48,280 nt of DNA from Tritrichomonas foetus (lineage: Eukaryota > Parabasalia > Tritrichomonadida > Tritrichomonadidae), in NCBI GenBank assembly GCA_001839685.1, contig MLAK01000768.1, positions 1,262 through 49,541 on the forward strand, written 5' to 3'. The notes under the pieces are model-generated. The model did not search any database, was not told the origin of the DNA, and was given only the letters and a program-made list of their open reading frames with translations. The position numbers were made by a program, and so were the translations under genes. Every line of letters starts with the position of its first letter. Positions within the stretch are counted from its first letter, which is position 1. This document shows positions 40,031 to 48,280 of this stretch, in pieces.

Positions 40031-40786
40031 GTTCTAACACCAATTTAAGTATCTAAAAATTACATTTTCTACTGTTTATATTTATATTTATATTTACATT
40101 TACATTTATATTCTTTTAATCTATTGTTTGAGTATTCTCAAATTTTGACTATCAGCACAAATTTTAGTGATGTTTATAGACACTTAATTGAGAATAGGAA
40201 AATTAATTCATTCATGATCACACACTTTTGCATGAAATTTTGGGTCGTGAATGATCGTTCGATGAACTTTTGAATATTATCCACTTTTTCTGACCAAATA
40301 TTCAATTTATCTTTTCAAAATGAAGCTGTAAATAGAGGAAAGCGGAAAGACATGACATAAGCATATGACCATTTCCTTATTTATTAGGTTAAGTATCAAA
40401 ATTTAGTCAATTTTGCAGATGACATGACGATTTACTTTGAAATAAAATATGCCATCAAAAAAAATCACAACAAAAAAGGAGATCAACAGGAGATTTAAAC
40501 GAAACATAAATGATGTATTTGTGTTTTTTGATATATGATATGTGTTCCCAACTCGGAAATTTCAAATTATATTTATTTTTGATGAGAATAAGGTAAAATG
40601 TGTGAACAAGATTGACGCGTGATTTTGTGATAGATTTCGAATTAATACAATACAATAAAAGATAACTCATAAAACCATTATAATTTAGTGATTTATATTT
40701 CATCGTAATTGATCAAAAAATAAGAAGCACTTTCAGAAGAGAATTAAGTCAAATCATGAAAAATGATGAAAAAAATTTATGAAAAG
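40031..40786. other. intergenic stretch with TTTATA-type microsatellite
   Basis: A hexanucleotide-like run of TTTATA/TTTACA lies at about 40076-40111. An 82-codon minus-strand frame at 40455-40703 lacks an initiator and motifs and is not accepted as a gene. Confidence 0.5.
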
Positions 40787-41110
40787 TATTCGCATGCCCC
40801 TTATTTTGTTGAAATGAAACCAAATTTAGCATTATGGAGTTAACATTATTAGTCAATGAAGTGTTTATTATAAATAATACAATCATGAAACTGTTACAAC
40901 AATGACAGGAACATCAATGATTGCTGGAACAACAGTTTTAATTCGTCATTATTTGAATGGAAAATTAAATATGGTTGCTGAAGCAGTTTTATTAATAGTC
41001 AATTTAATTTCATCTTGCAATCATAGGAAAACACTTTCTTGAAATAAAATATCAAATTTTCGATGTGTCCATGGTGTTCCAAATCTTATAAATGTGTTGC
41101 CTATCCGATT
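40787..41110 (+). pseudogene. subtilisin-like (S8) serine protease relic
   Basis: Remnants of the C-terminal catalytic region of a subtilase are readable across frames. The frame at 40787 gives YSHAPYFVEMKPNLAL, comparable to the family's SSRGP...KPD(L/I)AAP stretch, followed by stops. A second frame at 40905 gives TGTSM then IAGTTVLIRHYLNG, comparable to the active-serine motif GTSMA-x-P-x-(V/I)AG-x2-ALI, with four residues (A-x-P-x) deleted. The catalytic Ser would be at 40914-40916. Stops, a frame change and the deletion show that the gene is dead. Trichomonads carry many S8 proteases, so a decayed copy is plausible. Identification rests on short motifs. Confidence 0.55.
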
Positions 41111-41185
41111 CATTCATATTTGTTTATGTCCAAAATATAAAAATTAAAAATTCTCAGAATTTAATTTGCAATAGAAGTAGCAGAA

Positions 41186-43108
41186 TTATTGATTAACATT
41201 CATAATATCTATATGATAAACAGGAAGTTCCTTTTTACTAAGTTGAAAACTATCATGAATTAAAAATTCCTTTCTCTCGTTATCTTCATTTATCATTAAA
41301 ACTTTGTCATAATAGTGGATAATTACTAAAAAATTTCCTTTCGAATATAATTTTCTTGGATAAAGAAACAAGGTTGAATCGATCAAGTTCATTGGACGAA
41401 CATTTATTAAAAAAGTAATAATCGAATCCAAACTACTCGCTGTAATGTTCGTATCATTAATCAAGTCAACATTTAAAGTCGTTGTAGAACTGTTTAAAAA
41501 TAAAAATGAGGATTTTAACGATGAACAAAGTTTTTCAAAAATAAATTTGTGTGTTTTTTTAGATAATTCATTATAAATTTTGGTATAAAGTTGATTGAAA
41601 TAATGAAAACCTGCTTGAAAATTTGTATTCATGATGAATCTGCAAATATTTTTCAAAAAAATGCATCCTAAAATGATGGGATTAGTAAAATTTATGACAT
41701 TTTCAATTAAATTTGTAGGCAACAGGCGGAATGAAATCACTCTTACAATTCTTTCCCTTTTCGAGTTTGTGAACAAAAAAATTATTTCTCCAAACCCATT
41801 TTGTACCAATTTTTTGACTGATAATTCTAAAGAAAAGGTTTTTCCTTTTTGAAAAACCGGAAAGTAAGAAAATTTGTGATGATGTATCGCATTTTCGTAG
41901 ATTTTCGAAATTTGAATTTCTTTTTTCCTAAATTTAAATGAAGCAAAAACATCAAAAACGCAATCAGTTTTCAAAAAATTTATTAATTCAACTCTCAATT
42001 TTTCTTTTATGTTTAAATTTGGATGAAAAAAATGGAGTGATCCACCTGTCAAACAACAAGTGACTCCAAGAAATGTTGAATTAACAAATTCAACTTTATT
42101 TAATTCATTTTTGTCTCTGATATTATTGTTATTGTTATTGTTAATATTAAAAGATTTTCCCGATTTTGGAGATAAAAACAATTCAAGAGAAATTCCAGAA
42201 ATGTGACAATCGTTTGCAATTTTGGTGATTTTATTTCCAATTTCATTTTGTGGTATTTTCAACAATTCATTTGTTTCAATTTTTTCTTTAGAATATATTT
42301 TCATTAACAGATCAGGTCGGCCTAAACAGGAAGCAAGAATTATTCCTCCTTTTTTATCTAGGATTTTCCTTCCAATTTCGAGCGCTTCATAAAAACAGTT
42401 TCCTGATGTTTTCATTCTTTTCTTGCTTTCTTTCAGTATTTTCGTGATTGAATTCACATTTGTTGTAAAAACTTTGTCTTTATCAAAAACAGGAATCTCG
42501 CTTGATAAATCTGATAAAACTGTGAGAGTATTTTTGTATGGGAGAAATATCTGAATAGTGGAGTCGAATAAAATTAATCCGAATTCAAAATTATCATCTT
42601 TTCTATCTGGAAATTCATTTAAAATTGCTTCTAAAGTTTCAATAAAGACTAAATTGAAATTGTTTTCAGTTGAATTTTGCTCATAAAAAGTGTTGTGGAT
42701 TAAAAAAAGAATTCTTGGTCCACTTTCTTTCAAGTGAACAGACGATTCAGGCGCCAAACAGTCATAGATGTATTCAGAAACTGGATGAAAGAAAACCGAT
42801 TGGGTTTTGAGACAAAAAGGGCAAATATTTGACCTTTCATGGAAAGGTGTTGAATAAGCTCCACATTTTCGGCATTTTCCTGAATATGAAAGCTTTTTGA
42901 TTGGTGTGTCAGGAAGGGGATCAATAACAATGCCTAATGGAATCTGCAGTTTTTGAAAAAGTGACACATTGTCAGGAATGTAAGGTGAAATTGACTGAAC
43001 AACAGAGGATGGTGGACCATTGTTGAAGACACCATGTTGTATGTCATTCATATATTCACTTTCCCAGGGAGAATAATCAGGCTGATTGGCCGTACAAGAA
43101 GAAATCAT
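41186..43108 (-). CDS. Sec24/Sec23-like COPII coat protein, short form
   Basis: The 640-aa protein carries the Sec23/Sec24 zinc finger, with C79-x2-C82 and C96-x2-C99 (KCRKCG ... ICPFC), preceded by IPLGIVIDPLPD. It then has a vWA-like trunk domain (PRILFLIHNTF, about residues 130-330) and a beta-sandwich/helical part after an Asn-rich insert. Sec24 selects cargo at ER exit sites with Sec23. The protein is clearly shorter than typical Sec24 (about 900 aa or more) and lacks the Pro/Gln-rich N-terminal extension; the gelsolin-like end is reduced. It is Sec24-like rather than Sec23-like by the cargo-adaptor-style zinc region, but the assignment between the two is not secure. TCATTA lies 29 nt upstream, and the leader contains a three-codon uORF whose stop overlaps the start (ATGATTTAATG). 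Confidence 0.8.
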   Translation of the reverse strand: MISSCTANQPDYSPWESEYMNDIQHGVFNNGPPSSVVQSISPYIPDNVSLFQKLQIPLGIVIDPLPDTPIKKLSYSGKCRKCGAYSTPFHERSNICPFCLKTQSVFFHPVSEYIYDCLAPESSVHLKESGPRILFLIHNTFYEQNSTENNFNLVFIETLEAILNEFPDRKDDNFEFGLILFDSTIQIFLPYKNTLTVLSDLSSEIPVFDKDKVFTTNVNSITKILKESKKRMKTSGNCFYEALEIGRKILDKKGGIILASCLGRPDLLMKIYSKEKIETNELLKIPQNEIGNKITKIANDCHISGISLELFLSPKSGKSFNINNNNNNNIRDKNELNKVEFVNSTFLGVTCCLTGGSLHFFHPNLNIKEKLRVELINFLKTDCVFDVFASFKFRKKEIQISKIYENAIHHHKFSYFPVFQKGKTFSLELSVKKLVQNGFGEIIFLFTNSKRERIVRVISFRLLPTNLIENVINFTNPIILGCIFLKNICRFIMNTNFQAGFHYFNQLYTKIYNELSKKTHKFIFEKLCSSLKSSFLFLNSSTTTLNVDLINDTNITASSLDSIITFLINVRPMNLIDSTLFLYPRKLYSKGNFLVIIHYYDKVLMINEDNERKEFLIHDSFQLSKKELPVYHIDIMNVNQ

Positions 43109-43624
43109 TAAATCATTGTTGTTTACAATTAGTTAATGAAAATTTAGTTAACTTGGTTTGAAAAGTGACATGAAAAAAAAGATCAGAAATATTTCCCAAA
43201 AAGTTTCTTCAAAAAGAAACTAAAATCCGAAAATAATAATAATAATAATAAAAAGTAGACTGTTTTCACTTACTTGTATCACTCTTGTCCAGTCAGTTTA
43301 ATTTTTGGTGAGTTCTCTGACTTTGTCCAGATTTGAAAAGGTGAGAGTTCGCTTTAAGCCATGATCAAAGTCTCATATTTATAAATTCTATAGGTACTTG
43401 ATCTTAATTTTTGATGAGATAACCTTGAGGAAAAAAGCTGTAACTCTTCGATTATTATGATGTGCGATAAAACTATGAAAATTCAATTTACCCTCTCAAT
43501 TTTTTACATAATCTTCATAGAAAAAGTCTCATCGATTTCTGCCGATTATTTCTATCAATTGACAATAGTTTTGAAACCATTCAAATGATTTAGAATTGAA
43601 TGCAAAGAGCAAAAAATTTTTTTA
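43109..43624. other. divergent intergenic region with AAT repeat and small hairpin
   Basis: Holds the Sec24-like gene's leader and initiator (43134-43139, minus strand), a 7-bp hairpin (GTTTCTT/AAGAAAC, 43202-43219) and an (AAT)n run around 43231-43251. No gene seen and no canonical Inr close to the ATG at 43625. Confidence 0.5.
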
Positions 43625-46600
43625 ATGCTTTATCCTTTCCTCATCCCTATTTTCTCATCCTTAGTGAGATCTGAGTCAAATGTCAAAACAATTTGCGTCT
43701 CAGACACAAATAAAAAATGTCCCCCGGGAATTGATACTTTTATTGATGTGAAAGACTTCAAAGACAGCTATTTATACTCTGGAAGTATAGATCTTTTTTT
43801 ATATTCCGACATTTCATCCGTCACGATTGAAGCTCGTCAACTTTCAGGTGAAATCAACGTTTACGGTGATGAATCTCACCCTTCACAATCTTCTTTGAAG
43901 TTCAATTTTGGCTTCTTTTTTAGAGTACAGTACCCAATAAACATGCATAATGTAGTCTGTAAAATTTCTGAAGGTTCTGTTTATGCACCAAAATTGCTTC
44001 TAGACAACTGCCAATTACAAAATGATGATGAAAATAACAATAAGGTTCAACTTCATGTAAATGATTTAACAAGTGATGCCTTATCACTCGTAAATGCTGA
44101 AAAAGTCGAAACTGTAAAATTTTCTTTAACAAAAGTCCAAGAAACACTTTCAATAGATGTGAATGTTACTATTTTATTTTCACTCGTGTCTGAATCGAGT
44201 ATTACCGTTTTTTGTGACTTCACAGAAGAAACTACATCAACTCTTCGTCGACGTGAAGTCGATATTCGTAATAAAAAAGGTAAAAATTCTGTCATAGTTG
44301 GTTCTTCAATCGCTTTACCTACAGTGACTTTCAAAAATATTACAAAGAAAGTAGATGTTGTAAAAAGAGGCTTTTTAAATGTTCTCGAAATTCTTATGTG
44401 TCATTTTGAACTACATGGAGGAACTCTTTCTTTCCCTGAAGAAGAAAAATGGCCTCTTTCTTTATCATTATATGGCCTTTTAGATATATATTTTTTAAAT
44501 ATCGTTCAAAATAATGAATCAACAATCGAAATTGCTGCACAAAATTTGCCTGCTAATATTCGAAACAATGGAACGGATCCTTTAAACATTGTTACACTTG
44601 CCCAAAAATGTGGAATTACTGGAACTCTTTTATTAAATAGCACATTAGATAAAATCACTTCGAAGTTACCAGGAAATAATCCTTTTGAATTCAAAGTTGG
44701 TTCTATAAGCAAGCTTAGTGAAACAGCAAAATTGATAACTGATAAAATTATGGATTTATATTCCGAAATTGAACCAGAAATTAATACACTCTCTGATAAA
44801 ATTCGGAGTGTTGTGGAACAAATTCAAGTAGAGACCCAGGTGATACAAAAAGAGCTTTTCAATTTAGCTGACGGCGGACATTTGAAAATTGATTATTTTT
44901 TTGAAGCTGATGGAAATTTAACATCTGGATTGATTATTTTTGGTGCTGAAGTGAAGAGAGAGGGTAATGGAAAATTTTCTCTGGAATTATCAGGAGGTGT
45001 TTCGGGTGGACTATCTAATTATTCTTTTGAAGCAATGAAAAAATTGATTGGAAAGCCAATAAATTTGGTTTGTTCTAAAGTGAACATAAGTGTTGCAGAT
45101 TGGATTTTGAAGGTTTTTGATGAGGCATTCGCTGATGGTGTTTTTAAACTACAATATGGTGATAATGAAGATGGACTTCATTGTGTTCAATTGATACTAA
45201 CTAGACTTCCTGACGCTCTTTCAGAGAAATATTGTATTGGAAATAATTGTCCTTCTGGATACGTCGTTGTTGATGAAGACTTCTTTCGAAATCTTCAAAA
45301 GAACATACACGAAGGTACTAAAAATGTTGTACTTAATCTAAAAGAAGCATTAACAACGCAAGATCCAATTAACTTCACTTTGTTTGGAGGAAATGCATCA
45401 TTTTCAATAAAAGGTAACGGTAATAAAGTTAATGTTGGTCTTGATTTGGAAGTTAAAGATCATGTTTTCGAATTGAATGTTTCTGATTCAAATTTAAATT
45501 TCAGTGTTAAAAATGAAGAAACAAATGATTCCTTGGAAGTTAACATTCCACACGTGAATTTGTATGATGTTACAATTGAAGGGCAATTAAAGAATCGAGC
45601 AATTTCATTCACAGGTGAAAGATTTGCCACTGACTTACAAACATACCAACAACTATCAAAAAGCTCATTTAATGATTTGTTTGTTGATTTAGAAAGCACT
45701 GGATTCACAGATAAAGTTAAAACAATTAAAGTTGGAGAAGAAAATGTTGAATTTAGAAATTCAATTTTTGGATCACTTATTGCGACTCTTAACCAAACAA
45801 ATGTTTATGGAAATCTAGGAATTGGTTTTGATGCTTCTTTTTTTGGAATTGAGTTGGCTTTAGAAGCAGGTGTTTCAACAACAAAAGGTTTAACACTTGA
45901 AATTAAAAAATCTACTCTTCCAATACCTCAAACTTTGAGATTTGATGATAACTGGGCCAATCTGAAAGATTCTGGAGCAGGAATTACTGTTTCCCATAAA
46001 TCAGATGTACAGGTTGTAAATGTTCCTGGAAATATTAACTTAAACTTTGAAGGAACTGGAAACGTTGATATTAAATTGAAACCAGGAACTGATGATCTCA
46101 AATTGAATAGAAAACTGGGCATTACAGGCAATTCCAAAATTTCTGTTAATGGAACAGTTTCTTTTCAAGATATTTCTTTCTCCAATAATGTAACATTTGA
46201 AGTTGAGGCGATGGTCATGACAGGAAATTCTGGCAATATTTTAGATCAAAGAATTATTGTTGAAAAAGCAACTTGTGAAAAAAATTCTGCTGTTCAAGTT
46301 GGAGACCTTGTTGTAGGAGATAAATTAACTTTGGAGTCTGGATCTTCTTTAAGGTCCAACACAATATCATTTAAAGGGAAAACTCTTGAAATTCGGTATT
46401 TGTTCGGTGGCATTCCACGTATTTATGCTACTAAAGGTCTTTCAAATCTATCAAAAATTATTTTAGAATATGCTTTGAAATCTGATGATGAAAATGAAGT
46501 AAACTATGAACAATACATTGGGGCTGCACAAGAAATTTATTGTGCAGTAAATGAAACATTCACACAAAAAATATGCCAAACTTATGCTAATTCTGTTCAA

Positions 46601-46891
46601 TTTGTATCCGACTTTCAAGGACTTCATGGAAAAACATCAGCAATGAAAGCAGATTGCATTTCACTGCCAACTTCTGATAATAAATACATTCAAACTTGCC
46701 TTATTGCAGAATTATCTGAATCACCAAACTTGAGTAAGGTTTCTAGTAGTAAAGCAATGCCAGTTGCTGGTGTTGCCATTGGAGTTATTGTGGTAATTGT
46801 CATTATTGTCGCTGTAGCTATTTTCATCGTGATTAAGAAAAGAACTGCAAATAAAGAAGTTTCAATAGCTAACAAAAGCCTTGATATTTAA
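43625..46891 (+). CDS. type I single-pass surface protein (1,088 aa), family unrecognised
   Basis: The protein begins with a signal peptide-like MLYPFLIPIFSSLVRS and has a large extracellular region rich in beta-strand-type sequence and Asn-X-Ser/Thr sites. It ends with one membrane helix (about 1048-1070) and an 18-residue basic tail starting KKRTANK. Scattered Cys pairs (for example CIGNNCPSG at about 538-546) suggest disulfides. Repeated short strand-turn patterns such as 'ITGNSKISVNGTVSF' near the end hint at a solenoid or beta-sandwich, but no known domain is recognised. Unlike the giant Pmp-like protein it lacks GGA(I/L) turns and an NPxF tail. The architecture resembles trichomonad cell-surface proteins; function is unknown. 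The ATG at 43600 is out of frame and rejected as the start. Confidence 0.72.
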   Translation: MLYPFLIPIFSSLVRSESNVKTICVSDTNKKCPPGIDTFIDVKDFKDSYLYSGSIDLFLYSDISSVTIEARQLSGEINVYGDESHPSQSSLKFNFGFFFRVQYPINMHNVVCKISEGSVYAPKLLLDNCQLQNDDENNNKVQLHVNDLTSDALSLVNAEKVETVKFSLTKVQETLSIDVNVTILFSLVSESSITVFCDFTEETTSTLRRREVDIRNKKGKNSVIVGSSIALPTVTFKNITKKVDVVKRGFLNVLEILMCHFELHGGTLSFPEEEKWPLSLSLYGLLDIYFLNIVQNNESTIEIAAQNLPANIRNNGTDPLNIVTLAQKCGITGTLLLNSTLDKITSKLPGNNPFEFKVGSISKLSETAKLITDKIMDLYSEIEPEINTLSDKIRSVVEQIQVETQVIQKELFNLADGGHLKIDYFFEADGNLTSGLIIFGAEVKREGNGKFSLELSGGVSGGLSNYSFEAMKKLIGKPINLVCSKVNISVADWILKVFDEAFADGVFKLQYGDNEDGLHCVQLILTRLPDALSEKYCIGNNCPSGYVVVDEDFFRNLQKNIHEGTKNVVLNLKEALTTQDPINFTLFGGNASFSIKGNGNKVNVGLDLEVKDHVFELNVSDSNLNFSVKNEETNDSLEVNIPHVNLYDVTIEGQLKNRAISFTGERFATDLQTYQQLSKSSFNDLFVDLESTGFTDKVKTIKVGEENVEFRNSIFGSLIATLNQTNVYGNLGIGFDASFFGIELALEAGVSTTKGLTLEIKKSTLPIPQTLRFDDNWANLKDSGAGITVSHKSDVQVVNVPGNINLNFEGTGNVDIKLKPGTDDLKLNRKLGITGNSKISVNGTVSFQDISFSNNVTFEVEAMVMTGNSGNILDQRIIVEKATCEKNSAVQVGDLVVGDKLTLESGSSLRSNTISFKGKTLEIRYLFGGIPRIYATKGLSNLSKIILEYALKSDDENEVNYEQYIGAAQEIYCAVNETFTQKICQTYANSVQFVSDFQGLHGKTSAMKADCISLPTSDNKYIQTCLIAELSESPNLSKVSSSKAMPVAGVAIGVIVVIVIIVAVAIFIVIKKRTANKEVSIANKSLDI

Positions 46892-47164
46892 TTTTACTGC
46901 TGATTTCGAACTAAGTAAAACCTAATATATTTATGATTTATTAAATCGAATTTTTTGATTTATTTTGTTTATTTTAAACTTCATTTAGATAACCTGAAAG
47001 TTGCATTTTTATTTCAGTATTCTTTTATCTTGCCTTTTGTCTTGCTAAATATAAAATGATCCAAATTTAAGATTAACTTAATGATAAGAAAAAAAGATTT
47101 TAGTAAAAATTGTAATGATTATTAGTATAAATTTTTATTAAAATAAAAAGTGACTAAGACAACT
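46892..47164. other. AT-rich 3' region without a gene
   Basis: Downstream region of the surface-protein gene. No open frame or repeat of note was seen. Confidence 0.5.
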
Positions 47165-48081
47165 ATTATTTATTACATATATTTTGTGACAGCATTCATT
47201 GTTGATTGTCGATAAGAAACCAAAATAAAAGTTTTTTCTTTTCTTTCTTCATTTATAGATTCCAAAACTATACAAATTACTAATTGGCTCATCAAGCGAA
47301 ATCAATTTCTAATCATGAAGAAAATCCATAGAAAGGCTAATTCTTTGTAGTTCACATTTTGATAATCAATCACCCATTTATATAAATTTTAACATCCCTC
47401 AAAGTTTTGGTAGTGAATTACTTTATATTTTTTCACATCCCAAGATCTCATTAGCAATCGAAATAATGTTGATTTTTGGAACCATTTTTTCCGATGATAT
47501 AAATGAGTTTTTCCATAGTTTTTCGCAAGAATTTTCCTTCTTTGTTTTCCAATTTTAGATGTCATTTAAAGAATCCAATCACAAAATATGCAGACAAAAT
47601 AATCAGTGAATGAATTGGAGAGAATTAAAAAATAAAACGCTCAATTATAAAAGATACAATAGAAATCATCATTTGACAAACCATGCATGTATAGAAAACA
47701 TATAGTTGATCAATATCTGCAGTAATTAAATGAATAATGTTGCATTTATCTACTCCTTCAAGTTTTGCTGGTGGTAGTCTTCGTAATGTTCTGAAAACAT
47801 GATCTCTGATATTTTTTCATATTCTTACAGTATGATGGCTTATTAACTGTTCGAGATATTTCAAAACAGATCGCAACATTGCACAAGCAAATATTATTAT
47901 GAATGTTTTTCCATAGTCCAACAAATTTCGAATTTCCAAAATGTTTATCCTTCCAGAAAAATCCCTAAATTGGCATAACAATGACACACAGATTGCCGAC
48001 AACTCCAGCAGCAATAGTACAGACAATAAATTGTGTGAGTGGCTTGAGTAAAACTCATGGAGTAAAAAATATATTCGCCAT
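47165..48081 (-). pseudogene. bacterial-type ABC exporter (fused permease-ATPase) pseudogene
   Basis: Reading the minus strand across frames recovers an ABC half-transporter of the firmicute CydC/D-like type in order. From the ATG at 48081 come LLKPLTQFIVCTIAAGVVGN (first helix), a frame change, then RSVLKYLEQLISHH, a TGA (47817-47819), RTLRRLPPAKLEGVDK (about 47754-47774), LITADIDQLYVFY and, after a TAA, a further helix. The ATPase end survives as the signature region CELQRIS (47336-47356) and FLHD, Walker B LISLDEP (47285-47296) with SNL, and the H-loop SYRQSTM (47197-47217, His replaced by Tyr). The Walker A region is absent, so about half the roughly 1.7-kb family length has been deleted. 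Multiple stops and frameshifts make it non-functional. A bacterial origin by lateral transfer is inferred from the family-specific motifs. Confidence 0.8.
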
Positions 48082-48280
48082 TTTTAATAATTATTTTTAT
48101 TTCTTCTTTTTTGAAAAATGTGAAAATTCTGAGGAAATATAAAAAGATTACAGTCCTTCTCGTTTGTTTTTCTAAGCATTTCGATTGTCTTTCTTTTAAA
48201 AAGTGGCTGTTTCGTATCTTTTATTTTTGTCTCTATTCATTTTATTTTCATTTCGTAATAGTTTCTACAAAAAGTGGCCA
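48082..48280. other. window end, no gene seen
   Basis: AT-rich sequence upstream of the ABC relic; no remaining coding sign or repeat was seen. Confidence 0.4.

Noticed and set aside
40455..40703. 82-codon minus-strand frame
   Set aside because: Lacks an initiator at the expected distance and any recognisable motif; composition is typical of AT-rich noise.
1..48280. tRNA, rRNA, CRISPR arrays and spliceosomal introns
   Set aside because: No B-box-like tRNA sequence, rRNA stretch, regular repeat-spacer array or trichomonad-type 3' splice motif (ACTAACACACAG) was noticed.

Overview
The window looks like a nuclear contig from a parabasalid protist, most probably Tritrichomonas or a close relative. 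The DNA is very AT-rich, every convincing gene is a single uninterrupted ORF, and there is no bacterial operon structure. Most confident start codons lie 15-30 nt downstream of a TCA(C/T)(A/T) element matching the trichomonad initiator (Inr). The HECT gene and the giant surface gene have a TAAA overlapping the stop codon, as expected for trichomonad polyadenylation. The giant surface protein has the FxxN / GGA(I/L) repeats of the Pmp-like family described from Trichomonas. Species assignment is inference; no rRNA or tRNA was found to anchor it.

Layout. 1-3412 is gene-poor and repeat-bearing: a 20-bp minisatellite, inverted repeats, and a clean 461-bp MITE with an 8-bp target duplication. 3413-4699 encodes a type II membrane glycosyltransferase-like protein. 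4994-9625 is an accessory block: a DDE integrase gene, an orphan 574-aa gene, a small acidic orphan gene divergent from it, and a frameshifted ubiquitin-specific protease relic. 10665-11030 is a small orphan gene. 11622-13682 encodes a UBE3A-like E3 ligase (AZUL plus HECT). 14402-15739 encodes an amino-acid/auxin permease-type transporter. 15740-19674 is a long gene desert.

19675-34785 is one 5,036-codon gene for a beta-helical Pmp-like surface protein, with a Pro/Thr stalk, one transmembrane helix and an acidic cytoplasmic tail carrying NPLF. Downstream are a 63-nt poly-T run, an internal fragment of the same gene family, an antisense gene for a tail-anchored coiled-coil protein (35648-39325), and a nearly exact 324-bp copy of the giant gene's 3' end. 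After a subtilisin-like protease relic come a short Sec24-like COPII gene (41186-43108, minus), a type I membrane protein gene (43625-46891), and a heavily decayed bacterial-type ABC exporter pseudogene (47165-48081, minus).

The genes do not form a pathway. Several belong to the secretory/surface system (glycosyltransferase, Sec24-like, tail-anchored coiled coil, two surface proteins) and one to ubiquitin signalling. The most unusual signals are the giant Pmp-like locus with its promoterless fragments and the three decayed genes (USP, subtilase, ABC transporter) recognisable only by reading across frames. About a hundred N bases are scattered mainly through the Pmp-like gene and the 574-aa orphan, which suggests unresolved alleles or paralogues.
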